Origin: Reyranella soli
Lineage (GTDB): Bacteria; Pseudomonadota; Alphaproteobacteria; Reyranellales; Reyranellaceae
Direction of reading: 5' to 3'
NCBI RefSeq assembly: GCF_007992495.1
Contig: NZ_BKAJ01000097.1
Span: 1-56,496 of the forward strand
DNA length: 56,496 bases
Below are positions 34,601 to 42,012 of this stretch, in pieces (position 1 is the first letter of the stretch; each line of letters opens with the position of its first letter). The translations under genes and the position numbers were made by a program. The notes under the pieces were generated by a model, which worked only from the letters and a program-made list of their open reading frames with translations, did not search any database and was not told the origin of the DNA.

Positions 34601-35668
34601 CATGAGGTCGCCCCATCCGGTGTCTGAGGTGTCCTGCAGAGCTAGGCGGACGAGTTCCTCCGCCAGGGCAAAGTTGAATTCGATCGCGTTTGCGAAATAG
34701 CCGCGCGCAATAATGCCAGGCTTGCCGGTCATCAGAGGATGCGACTGCAGTAGATCGCGGGCGGCAGGGAGGTCGCCGCGTAGCACTTCCGAAGCCAGCA
34801 ACTCGTTGTAAGTATAGGCCATGAGATAGGTTTTCAGCTCCGGTTTGAGCTGAAGCCGATCCAACGCCGAAAGAACGTGCCGAAGGCCGTCCGCCGCACC
34901 AACAAAGTCCTTGCGGTAGCGCAGCAGAGTGACCGTCAGTTGCCCGAATTCGTACGCCAGGAAGCTGTCTGGTGGAATTTTCACGAGGAGCGGCGTCGCC
35001 GCAGCGACCAGCCGCAGTGCCCGCTCGACATCATAGTTTTCCAGGAGTTGATTGGAGATGCGGACGATAAGGCGCGCTGCATCAAATCCCTCATCCACCA
35101 ATGACAAGGTGGCTGCCAGCGCTTTTTCGACGTGGTCGCGGGAGCTTTCGAAGTCGAGGACAAGTCGCGACCGTCGCGCTGCAAGGAGCTGCAAGTCGGC
35201 GAAGAGAACTGGACTTACAAGCGGATTTGCGAGTTCGATGGGAAAGTCGCGCTCGAATTTGTGCTCGGTTGCTTGATGATTTCCCGTCGCCATCTGGATG
35301 TACGACCACAGCAAAAAGGCGTGTCCGGCCGTCGATGGCCGCATGCTGCTTGGCGTCAAGGTGGCAAGGAAATCACGATTGCCGAGGTAAGTGGCGCATT
35401 CCAAGTCATCCAGCGCGATGCAAGTTCGAATGGCCAGCTGGAAGAAGTCCTGACGGTTGGAAGGCGGCGCACTCTCCAAGGCGCGCTTCACCTTCTCCAC
35501 CGCGTCGACATTCCGGCCAGCCAACACGTCTGGAATGATATTTCTCTGTGTTGTTGGCAGCTTTTCGCCTTGAGCCGAGGCTGCTTGCGAAAGAGCAACG
35601 TTGAGACACAGAAGAATGGCAATAATGCTCAGGCAACGGCCCAACACGACTGTTGTCTGGGCCATCAT
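31604..35668 (-). CDS. Exported CHAT domain protease with helical N-terminus and propeller-like C-terminus
   Basis: 1354 residues. A signal peptide (about 1-33, ending SQAASAQ) is followed by about 500 residues of alpha-helical, TPR-like sequence, then a CHAT (caspase-like) domain at about 640-955 with LHFATHG (His808) and VVLSACNSARYD (Cys859), the expected catalytic dyad, plus SFAVAGVPTMIASLWPI downstream. The last 380 residues are beta-rich with repeated DGTxxW and ATNQTIYVGG-type units, suggesting a propeller. The ATG overlaps the stop of the anti-sigma-like gene by 4 nt. Third positions look less GC-rich than in neighbours. Target unknown; the membrane protein upstream is the obvious candidate. 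Confidence 0.88.
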   Translation of the reverse strand: MMAQTTVVLGRCLSIIAILLCLNVALSQAASAQGEKLPTTQRNIIPDVLAGRNVDAVEKVKRALESAPPSNRQDFFQLAIRTCIALDDLECATYLGNRDFLATLTPSSMRPSTAGHAFLLWSYIQMATGNHQATEHKFERDFPIELANPLVSPVLFADLQLLAARRSRLVLDFESSRDHVEKALAATLSLVDEGFDAARLIVRISNQLLENYDVERALRLVAAATPLLVKIPPDSFLAYEFGQLTVTLLRYRKDFVGAADGLRHVLSALDRLQLKPELKTYLMAYTYNELLASEVLRGDLPAARDLLQSHPLMTGKPGIIARGYFANAIEFNFALAEELVRLALQDTSDTGWGDLMTMAPRWTADVERIQDIRVFGQAAVGLRLLRMGRRDDALRHFVEAGKARLAVLMDHYQRSTYSAPLPHWADQLLLEFAVAATVSPGQSPDHDLLLQANIVLSRSLETSPDDVLTSQAVQDSDDKKRIVQSLRTIGYQQAAWEKAKVSALIGRLSSTVNSSDVWQERTDVLFNADAFATAHKRMRDVLAGKDGNVGVASIMNLATLKQSLLPDEALIFYVPMLNAVAKMCIRMDKFVVSTQETDQTVVADARILRAALTAAHPPSVEADSQFPAAGAVRLYRILFGGLDECLHSSRRIYHIAPSGPLGQVPPAALLSELPPTMGSGFNLRAARWLIRTHSFVKTSSIGAFIAAKRLSRAKGATLDYLGVGDPTLESRNVAGTPSATLAIRGSLPVQSGALTSLPELPETSEELRSVARLFDAAKVRILLRETAGEEEFRLQPLSEFDVLHFATHGLVREELPGVKEPALVLTPNPRGDAFSDGLLTSSQIAALPLRARLVVLSACNSARYDPSIIDSGIQGLATSFAVAGVPTMIASLWPIESSLTRDLITATFRAARSDNNVAIADSLAVAVRKHLDGPTAKPLLHPRFWAALAVLGDGSMRLDTPSRESRDLGAFAKVNPSADEEILFAGALNGDFVSSAFGEWNGKRSPSLVRRQTIDGTAKWEVKDPDIGVGPVAATNQTIYVGGYLSPSPADPGYSVPILRGLTTDGTVLWSRRLTNSAKTDKVAALAVASDQTALALVGPSLGERTGAEYRLTRVDFNGSETKRMPIALVGDGLSSLSSAVYVDKTLGGLTIINRDPLPTDKPDVPSGLGLPRFCFEGDAAEVVFFDVAELKEAKRLRIDRFKARGSVATADGWLVVGTLRDVCWLETRAAAYLLKSDGFVQLLWRDASPFESYATAVQQVGDAYEIVGHIKRSVAIREERSHFTMPDFSTKRWGNEGYTSDEVFSVRLSKAGRELHRDFVGAGLPIMPMGMAATHDRSVIFGSIGSRPLWLSR

Positions 35669-36513
35669 GGTTTGACCGTCAGTAAGTACTGACGCTCACC
35701 GTTTGGCAGAGGGCCAGATATTTCGCGGATATTGGCAGTCCGTGGGTCCTTCAGGTCGTAGAGGCGCACCATCATTTGCGGACGCCCGTCGCTAGCCTCC
35801 AGCTTTTCTTTCAGCGCAGCATCGATGATGACACGCGCAGGCTGGTCGCCGGCATCCGAGGATTTTGGCAGGTAGGGTTCGAGCTCGGGTGCGGCACCAC
35901 CAGCGGCAGCCTTCGCCAGCAAATACCTGAGAATTGCTGTAGGCACCTCGATGTCGCGGAAACGTTGCTCGGCAGGATCGCCTTGTTGCGGTTGTGTTCC
36001 TCTCATACGAATGTCCGACGCTTCGAACAGCGGGCTGCGATCGTTGATCGTCACCATCGCCACCTGTAACGGCCCGCCGCCGCTCATCAGCTGCTGCAGC
36101 GCCGGCAGGCCGGCGACGACCAGGATCGACGCCAAGGCCGCCGCCCCGGCGATGCCGGTCAACTGCCAGCGGCCGAGCGACCGCCACCAGGCGCCTCGTG
36201 TTGATGCCTTTGGTGGCGCGTTCGCTTTGAGGATCTGTGCGGTGAGCTGTTCGGGAACCGGCGGACTCTCGCGGGTGGCGGCCTGCAACCGCAATTCGAG
36301 AACGCGCTCGGCTGCCAGCCTATTCTGCCTGACAAGGGCGGCCGCGCGCTCGGCGTCATCCGGCGCAAGGCGGCCCGCCACCCAGTCGTCGAGCAGACGC
36401 TCCTGGTCTGCCGACAGCACGGTGGCGTCGCGCCCGCGATTTGACAGGACGGCCAGCATCACCTGGTCAACGGCCTCCGGTTCGTCGCTTCCGTCGGGCG
36501 GGCGAGCGTTCAT
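35665..36513 (-). CDS. Single-pass membrane protein, probable anti-sigma factor
   Basis: 282 residues. A cytoplasmic N-terminus (1-110) with LLDDWVAGRLAPDDAERAAALVRQN resembles the helical sigma-binding region of anti-sigma factors but lacks the HxxxCxxC zinc motif. One hydrophobic segment (about 117-139) follows, then a 140-residue external domain ending NGERQYLLTVKP. It lies between an ECF sigma gene (48 nt upstream) and the CHAT protease gene (4-nt overlap). Position, size and topology all fit an anti-sigma factor opened by proteolysis; direct family evidence is weak. Confidence 0.72.
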   Translation of the reverse strand: MNARPPDGSDEPEAVDQVMLAVLSNRGRDATVLSADQERLLDDWVAGRLAPDDAERAAALVRQNRLAAERVLELRLQAATRESPPVPEQLTAQILKANAPPKASTRGAWWRSLGRWQLTGIAGAAALASILVVAGLPALQQLMSGGGPLQVAMVTINDRSPLFEASDIRMRGTQPQQGDPAEQRFRDIEVPTAILRYLLAKAAAGGAAPELEPYLPKSSDAGDQPARVIIDAALKEKLEASDGRPQMMVRLYDLKDPRTANIREISGPLPNGERQYLLTVKP

Positions 36514-36561
36514 GGTTTGATCCTACCATCAATCAACAGGACGGACCCGGTCGCCATGTCG

Positions 36562-37170
36562 TTACGCCCGGTCCGGAAAGAATTCCGGCGCCAGCTGCCG
36601 CACCTGGGCGAGATAGCGCGCCTGCGCCCGGGACATCGCGGTCCGCAGCGTTCCCATCGAGAGTTTCAGGCGGTTGGCGATGGTCTCGTTGTCGAGGTCG
36701 CGATGCAGCCGGTCGCAGACGAGCCGGCGGTCCCTGGCCTCGAGCACGGCCCAGGCACGGATGCCGATATGCCTCAGCTCCTTAAGGTGCGTGGTCGCGG
36801 TGATCGTCTCGGCCGCCGCGCCGGAGAGCGGCTCGAGCTCCATCGTGCCGCCGACCGCTTCTTCCCGCAGGCGCTTCGAGCGGTGGAAGTCGGTCACGAA
36901 ATTGCGGATCACGCTGGAAAGATAGACCGGCAGGGAACTGCCGCGCTGCCAGAGCTGCAGGGCGCGGAAGCCACTCTTCAGCAGGCGCTCGAAGAAGGCC
37001 TGGAAGATGTCGTCGACATCCTGACTCCCCGTCCGGGATCGGATGCAGTGATAAATCAGGCGGCTATGACGGTGGTAGAACGCGTCGATAGCACCCGGGG
37101 CGCCCCGCAGGACATTGTCGACCAGTTCGACATCCGAAAGCTCGTTTGGGGGCACCGGCGATTTCGCCAA
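36562..37170 (-). CDS. ECF-type RNA polymerase sigma factor
   Basis: 202 residues. Region 2 spans about 12-98 (FYHRHSRLIYHCIRSRTGSQDVDDIFQAFFERLL, then LPVYLSSVIRNFVTDFHRSKR) and region 4 about 130-190 (LEARDRRLVCDRLHRDLDNETIANRLKLSMGTLRTAMSRAQARY), the two-domain ECF layout. The start is taken as TTG 37170, with GAGGGAG about 9 nt upstream; no ATG is available in frame. It would direct transcription of the downstream anti-sigma and CHAT genes and possibly others. First gene of the operon. Confidence 0.88.
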   Translation of the reverse strand: MAKSPVPPNELSDVELVDNVLRGAPGAIDAFYHRHSRLIYHCIRSRTGSQDVDDIFQAFFERLLKSGFRALQLWQRGSSLPVYLSSVIRNFVTDFHRSKRLREEAVGGTMELEPLSGAAAETITATTHLKELRHIGIRAWAVLEARDRRLVCDRLHRDLDNETIANRLKLSMGTLRTAMSRAQARYLAQVRQLAPEFFPDRA

Positions 37171-37261
37171 ACACTCTTCTCCCTCGATCGCGACACTCTA
37201 TTCCACTGTACGGTCGATCCTCAATGCACTGAGTATGCTTGTTCGTCTCGGGGTTGTGCCG

Positions 37262-37281
37262 TCTCCGACCATGGTCGGAGA
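37262..37281. promoter_or_regulatory. Perfect 20-bp palindrome between the ECF operon and the sugar transporter operon
   Basis: TCTCCGACCATGGTCGGAGA (37262-37281) reads identically on both strands. It lies 92 nt upstream of the ECF sigma start and 91 nt upstream of the divergent binding-protein start, so it could be an operator for either. A repressor of the sugar operon (LacI type prefers such sites) or a terminator-like hairpin are both possible; no regulator gene is adjacent. Confidence 0.5.
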
Positions 37282-37371
37282 TGACTTTTCTCGACTCCCA
37301 TGCAACGGGCTGATATCCGTTCGCGCCTGCCGCCCGGAGAGGATTGGCAACAACGTAAGTAAGAGGGAACA

Positions 37372-38742
37372 ATGAGACGCCGCGTATTGGCTGCAGCCGC
37401 TGCAATTAGTGTCGCCCTGGCTGCCGCCCCCAGCTTCGCCCAGGAAACGCTCACCGTGTGGTGGGTCAAGGGCTTCTACAAGTCCGAGGACGAGGCGCTC
37501 TACGCCGCCATCAAGAAGTTCGAGGCCAAGACCGGGGTCAAGGTCGAGCTTTCGCAGTACGCGGTCCAGGACATGAACGCCAAGTCGGTGGCCGCGCTCG
37601 ACGCCGGCACGCCGCCGGACATTGCCTACTCCGACACCTATGACGTGCAGACCGCCGGCAAGTGGGCGTTCGACGGCAAGCTCGAGGATATTTCCGACGT
37701 CATTGGCCCGATGAAGGACCGCTTCGCGCCGGTCACCATCGAGACCGCGTTCCTGTGGAACGACGTCGCCAAGAAGAAGGCCTACTACGGCTTCGCGTTG
37801 AAGCAGCAGACGCTGCACATCCAGTACTGGAAGGACATGCTGGCCCAGGCCGGCTTCAAGGAAAGCGACATCCCGGGCGACTGGACCGCATACTGGTCGT
37901 TCTGGTGTGACAAGGTGCAGCCCGCGCTACGCAAGGCCACCGGCCAGCGCATCTACGGCATCGGCAGCCCGATGGGCGTGGAATCGACCGACTCGTTCCA
38001 GTCGTTCCTGAGCTGGGTCGACGCCTACAACGTCAAGCTGGTCGACGATTCGGGCAAGCTCCTGGTCGACGACCCCAAGGTCCGCGAAGGCCTGATCAAG
38101 GCGCTCAAGGACTACACCGACGTCTACACCAAGGGCTGCTCGCCGCCGTCGTCGACGACCTGGAAGGACCCCGACAACAACGTCGCCTTCCACAACAAGA
38201 CGACCGCGATGACGCACAACTACACGATCTCGATCGCCGCCAAGTGGCTGGACGATGCCAACAACGAGACGCTCACGCCCGAACAGCGCGCCGCCGGCCG
38301 CAAGGCCTACGATGAGCTGATCGCCACCGCGGGCTTCCCCAAGAAGCCGGACGGCTCGCCGATGGTCTATCGCACCGCGGTGAAGGTCGGCGTGATCTTT
38401 GCCGGCTCCAAGAACAAGAAGCGGGCCCGTGAGTTCCTGGCCTTCATGCTCGAGGAGGACAACCTCCGCCCCTACGTCGAAGGCGCGCTCGGCCGCTGGT
38501 TCCCGGTGACCAAGGCGAGCCAGGAGAGCCCGTTCTGGCAGGCCGACAAGCATCGCAAGGCGGTGTACGACCAGTTCAAGGCCGGCACGACGCCGTTCGA
38601 GTTCACCAAGAACTACAAGTTCACCATCCTGAACAACGAGAACGTCTGGGCCAAGGCGATGAATCGCGTGGTCAACGAGAAGGTCTCGGTCGAAAAGGCG
38701 GTCGACGAGCTGATCGCCCGTATCAAGCAGGTGGCGGGCTGA
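37372..38742 (+). CDS. Sugar ABC transporter substrate-binding protein (family 1)
   Basis: 456 residues with a signal peptide (about 1-23, SFAQ). TVWWVKGFYKSEDEALYAAIKKFEAKTGVKV is the N-terminal lobe opening of family 1 solute-binding proteins; LDAGTPPDIAYSDTYD and the C-terminal NNENVWAKAMNRVV are also typical. It delivers a sugar, polyol or related solute to the two permeases encoded next. AAGAGGGAA precedes the ATG. The operon has no ATPase gene. Confidence 0.92.
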   Translation: MRRRVLAAAAAISVALAAAPSFAQETLTVWWVKGFYKSEDEALYAAIKKFEAKTGVKVELSQYAVQDMNAKSVAALDAGTPPDIAYSDTYDVQTAGKWAFDGKLEDISDVIGPMKDRFAPVTIETAFLWNDVAKKKAYYGFALKQQTLHIQYWKDMLAQAGFKESDIPGDWTAYWSFWCDKVQPALRKATGQRIYGIGSPMGVESTDSFQSFLSWVDAYNVKLVDDSGKLLVDDPKVREGLIKALKDYTDVYTKGCSPPSSTTWKDPDNNVAFHNKTTAMTHNYTISIAAKWLDDANNETLTPEQRAAGRKAYDELIATAGFPKKPDGSPMVYRTAVKVGVIFAGSKNKKRAREFLAFMLEEDNLRPYVEGALGRWFPVTKASQESPFWQADKHRKAVYDQFKAGTTPFEFTKNYKFTILNNENVWAKAMNRVVNEKVSVEKAVDELIARIKQVAG

Positions 38743-38780
38743 TCCTACCTCACCCAGGTCCGCGTATAGGGTAACGCGTA

Positions 38781-39671
38781 GTGACGGCAACGACGACGAT
38801 CGACGAAGCGGCCCGCCCCAAGCCAAGGCCAGGGGCGGGGCGGGCCGGCCTTGCCCTGTCGCAGAGGCAGGTCTGGGGCCTGCTGTTCACCGCGCCCTAC
38901 ATTGCGGTGTTCCTGGGCTTCGTCGTCTTTCCGGTGGGCTACGCCTTCTGGCTGGCGCGCAGCCCGCATCTCTACGTCGAGTTGGCCGACGACCCGATCT
39001 TCCTGCGCACGGTCGTCAACACGCTGGTGTTCCTGATCGTGGCCATCAACATCAAGATGATGATGGCGCTGTTCCTCTCGGGGTTCTTCGCCCAGAAGCG
39101 CTGGTGGGTGAAGGTGCTGGCGGTGCTGTTCGTGCTGCCCTGGGCGGTGCCCTCGATCCCGACCATCCTTTCGATCCGCTTCATGCTCAATCCCGAATGG
39201 GGCGTGATCAACACGCTGATCTTCAAGCTGACCGGTGAAGACGGCCCCAACTGGCTGAACGACCCGACCTTGGCGCTGTCGCTCTCCATGGCCGTCCACA
39301 TCTGGAAGTCGCTGCCGTTCTGGACCTTGATCCTGCTGGCCGGCCGTCTCGCCATCCCGCACGAGCTCTACGAAGCAGCCTCAGTTGACGGCGCCGGCGC
39401 CTGGCACCGCTTCCGCTTCATCACCTGGCCGTCGATCAGCACGCTGTACGTGACCTGCACGCTGCTCTCGATGATCTTCACGGTCGGCGACTTCAACAGC
39501 GTCTACCTGCTGACGGGAGGCGGGCCGGCCGATCTCACCCATGTGCTGGCAACGCTGGGAATCCGCTATCTCCGGCTCGACCAGGTCGGGCTCGCGATGG
39601 CTTCGATCGTGTGCGCCTTGCCGCTGATCCTGCCGCTGGTGTTCTTCATGATGAAGCGCCTCTCAAAATGA
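38781..39671 (+). CDS. Sugar ABC transporter permease (MalF-type)
   Basis: 296 residues, six predicted helices after a hydrophilic N-terminus. The ATPase-docking EAA loop reads ELYEAASVDGAGAWHRFRFITWPSI near residue 195-220. The start is a GTG at 38781; GLLFTAPYIAVFLGF is the first helix. It pairs with the permease that begins 13 nt after its stop to form the transmembrane channel for the sugar binding protein upstream. Confidence 0.92.
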   Translation: MTATTTIDEAARPKPRPGAGRAGLALSQRQVWGLLFTAPYIAVFLGFVVFPVGYAFWLARSPHLYVELADDPIFLRTVVNTLVFLIVAINIKMMMALFLSGFFAQKRWWVKVLAVLFVLPWAVPSIPTILSIRFMLNPEWGVINTLIFKLTGEDGPNWLNDPTLALSLSMAVHIWKSLPFWTLILLAGRLAIPHELYEAASVDGAGAWHRFRFITWPSISTLYVTCTLLSMIFTVGDFNSVYLLTGGGPADLTHVLATLGIRYLRLDQVGLAMASIVCALPLILPLVFFMMKRLSK

Positions 39672-39684
39672 GGAGCAGGTCCAA

Positions 39685-40539
39685 ATGAGGATGCGCGGGC
39701 TCATGCGCGGCGTCAGCACAGAGGCCGCGCTGCTGCTGGTCGGCATCCCGGTCCTGCTGTGGACCCTGATCCCGATCTACCACATGTTCCTGTTCGCGAT
39801 TTCGCCCAAGGACGCGGCGTTTTCGGGCCAGCTCTGGCCGACCAACCCGACGCTGCGCAACTTCGAGATCGTGTTCGGCCAGAAGCACCACTTCCTCTAC
39901 AAGTTCTGGCTGCAGATGTTCAATTCGCTGGTGATCTCGGCCGGCACGGCGGTACTGACCTTGCTGATCGCCAGCGCCGCCGCCTTCGCCATCAGCCGGC
40001 TGCGCATGAAGGGCGGGCGCCTGGTGATGAACCTGGCGCTGTTCACCTATTTCATCCCGGCGGCCTTCCTCGCCGTGCCGATGTACAAGACCATGGGCAT
40101 GTACGGCCTGCTCAACAACGACTGGGCGCTGGTTCTGGCGATGGTGACGGTGGCCTCGCCCTACGCCATCTGGATCCTGCGCCAGGCGTCGGACAAGCTG
40201 CCGGTCGAGCTCGACGAGGCCGCCCTGATCGACGGCGCCTCGCCGTTCCAGCTTTTCCGCCTGATCTACATCCCGCTGATGGTGCCGTCGCTGATCGCCG
40301 TCGGCACCTATGCGCTCCTGCTGGCGTGGAACGAATATCTCTACGCCTTCCTGCTGCTGTCGCGCGAGACGGCGATCACCTTGCCAGTGGCGCTGGGCAA
40401 CTTCCTGTCGGCCGACGATTCGCCCTGGGAGCTGCTGATGACGGCGGGCTTCATCTACGCCCTGCCGCCCGCCGCGATCTACTACGCCTTCCGCAAGTAC
40501 ATGTCGTCCGGCCTGACCGCCGGGGCGGTCAAAGGCTAG
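39685..40539 (+). CDS. Sugar ABC transporter permease (MalG-type)
   Basis: 284 residues with six predicted helices. The EAA loop is ELDEAALIDGASPFQLFRLIYIPLM near residues 173-197, and the C-terminus MSSGLTAGAVKG is the conserved MalG-type ending. GAGGAGCAGG lies before the ATG. It is the last gene of the importer operon: the expected ATP-binding subunit is absent, and the stop codon directly meets a relic of a hydrolase gene and then an accessory island. Confidence 0.92.
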   Translation: MRMRGLMRGVSTEAALLLVGIPVLLWTLIPIYHMFLFAISPKDAAFSGQLWPTNPTLRNFEIVFGQKHHFLYKFWLQMFNSLVISAGTAVLTLLIASAAAFAISRLRMKGGRLVMNLALFTYFIPAAFLAVPMYKTMGMYGLLNNDWALVLAMVTVASPYAIWILRQASDKLPVELDEAALIDGASPFQLFRLIYIPLMVPSLIAVGTYALLLAWNEYLYAFLLLSRETAITLPVALGNFLSADDSPWELLMTAGFIYALPPAAIYYAFRKYMSSGLTAGAVKG

Positions 40540-40583
40540 CTGCGCTTCTCCAGTCCCTCTGAAGGCCTCGAGCCGCGGCGCCC
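40538..40583. repeat. Left copy of a 46-bp direct repeat: relic of a hydrolase gene 3' end
   Basis: This segment matches 46717-46764 in the same orientation at about 41 of 46 positions with a 2-nt deletion. Read on the minus strand it encodes APRLEAF and then GLEKRS followed by TAG, compared with APRLKTF-MA-GLEKRS and TGA at the end of the intact hydrolase gene. It is therefore the tail of a lost or displaced hydrolase copy whose stop overlapped the permease stop. It marks the left border of the accessory island. Confidence 0.8.
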
Positions 40584-40600
40584 TTGCTTGAATTATCAGA

Positions 40601-40679
40601 CCATAGGCTGGTTTGTCTCCACGAGACTCAGGCCATAGACTGATATTGTCGTTTTATAAATCACATTATAGACTGATTA
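40601..40679 (+). promoter_or_regulatory. Three spaced direct repeats upstream of the mobile mystery A/B genes
   Basis: CATAGGCTGGT (from 40602), CATAGACTGAT (from 40634) and TATAGACTGAT (from 40667) recur at 32 and 33 bp, about three helical turns. They lie in the AT-rich 100 nt before the HTH protein gene. They are likely binding sites for that protein, giving autoregulation of the pair. Confidence 0.6.
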
Positions 40680-40704
40680 CAAATAGTTAAAATCAGGTTA
40701 TGAT

Positions 40705-41166
40705 ATGAAAAAAGAACTAAAACAACTGGCGCGACAAAGGATCGACGAGCGGCTTGTGGCCCTCAAGCCAGAAGACCGGTTTGCGCCGCCGCCCAAAGGC
40801 TGGATCCGCGCGATCCGCGACGCGCTCGGGATGACGGGCGTCCAACTGGCTGCCCGCATGAAGGTGCGGCCGCAGACTGTCGAAGCTCTTGAGAAATCCG
40901 AAGTGTCGGGGTCGATCCAGATCAGCTCGTTGCGGCGCGCTGCCGAGGCGCTCGACTGCACGCTCGTCTACGTCCTGGTCCCCAAGAAATCGCTGGAAGA
41001 GGCCGTGAATGAACGCGCCCGCAAAATCGCAATACGCGAACTTGGGCGCGTCGCCCACACCATGAAGCTGGAAGCCCAGGAGACGGGCGACACCTCGACC
41101 GAGAAGCGGATCGAGTCCTACATCCGCACAGTGCTCAATGACCGCGACCTCTGGAATGAGAAATGA
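40705..41166 (+). CDS. Mobile mystery protein A (HTH, Xre-like)
   Basis: 153 residues. An N-terminal basic helix is followed by an HTH at about 32-66 (WIRAIRDALGMTGVQLAARMKVRPQTVEALEKSE) and SIQISSLRRAAEALDCTLVYVLVPK, the signature run of mobile mystery protein A, a family found on mobile or strain-specific DNA beside the Fic-type protein B. It overlaps the next gene by 4 nt. It is likely the DNA-binding antitoxin-like partner, controlling the operon through the direct repeats upstream. Confidence 0.9.
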   Translation: MKKELKQLARQRIDERLVALKPEDRFAPPPKGWIRAIRDALGMTGVQLAARMKVRPQTVEALEKSEVSGSIQISSLRRAAEALDCTLVYVLVPKKSLEEAVNERARKIAIRELGRVAHTMKLEAQETGDTSTEKRIESYIRTVLNDRDLWNEK

Positions 41167-41759
41167 CGGATCTCTTCCAGGAGCCTGAGGATGCAACGCC
41201 GCTCGAGGCCGAGGAGCGGGAACAACTCCGGCAAAGCTGGATTACGAACCGCGGCGATCTCAACATCGCCGAGGAAGAGAACATCATTGCCGGAGCGGCT
41301 TGGGCGCGCGGGCGGCGCAGCCGCGATCCGGCCGGCATGTTGACCGCTGACTTCGTCATCATGTTGCACAAGCGAATGTTCGGTGATGTCTGGAAGTGGG
41401 CGGGAACTTACCGCACCACGGCGCGCAATGTCGGAGTCGATGCCTACCGCATTGGCCCGGACGTGGCGCAGTTGCTCAGTGATGTGAGCTATTGGGTAGG
41501 GAACGGGACTTATCCGCCGGATGAGATCGCCGTGCGTTTCCATCACCGGCTGGTGGCGATCCATCCGTTTCCGAACGGCAACGGCCGCCACTCGCGGCTG
41601 ATGGCCGATCTCCTGATCGAGCGGCTGGGCGGAATTTCCTTCACCTGGGGAGGCGGCAGGCTTGCCGATACCAGTGAGCTGCGCCGCCGTTACATCGTGG
41701 CGCTGAGAGCAGCAGACAACCATGACATGGGGCCGCTTCTCGCCTTTGCGCGCTCGTAG
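41163..41759 (+). CDS. Mobile mystery protein B (Fic domain)
   Basis: 198 residues. The Fic motif reads HPFPNGNGRHSR (His134 to Arg145): the catalytic histidine, glycine-asparagine-glycine-arginine and final arginine are present, but the usual metal-binding Asp/Glu is Asn138. KRMFGDVWKWAGTYR, upstream, is the flap region common to Fic/Doc proteins. Fic proteins transfer AMP or another phosphate-linked group to proteins. The pairing with an HTH protein in a coupled operon fits a toxin-antitoxin-like module, although protein B is not formally shown to be toxic. Confidence 0.9.
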   Translation: MTDLFQEPEDATPLEAEEREQLRQSWITNRGDLNIAEEENIIAGAAWARGRRSRDPAGMLTADFVIMLHKRMFGDVWKWAGTYRTTARNVGVDAYRIGPDVAQLLSDVSYWVGNGTYPPDEIAVRFHHRLVAIHPFPNGNGRHSRLMADLLIERLGGISFTWGGGRLADTSELRRRYIVALRAADNHDMGPLLAFARS

Positions 41760-42012
41760 CTTCCAGTCAGCCGATGCCAGCCTTCCTTCGCTGATGTGCG
41801 GTAAATCACATCTACGACGCGGAAAGCCCGCCACAATAGCGGCTGCGATATCGTGGCGCGACCGCGCCATGTGAAGCACCTCGGCACGAGCAGCCCATGC
41901 GCGTGGTCTCTTTCCAGCACGCGCGCACCACGCAAAGATCGTGGAGGTCTAACGAGCGGCTTCCGGCTCTCCAAGGTTGGGGAGGACGAGGTGGCCTTGA
42001 ACGGAGGATCTG

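Noticed and set aside
31604..37170. Type III-E CRISPR (Craspase) locus around the CHAT gene
   Set aside because: No repeat-spacer array, gRAMP or adaptation gene is present and the CHAT protein carries a signal peptide, so only the protease-sigma logic is similar.
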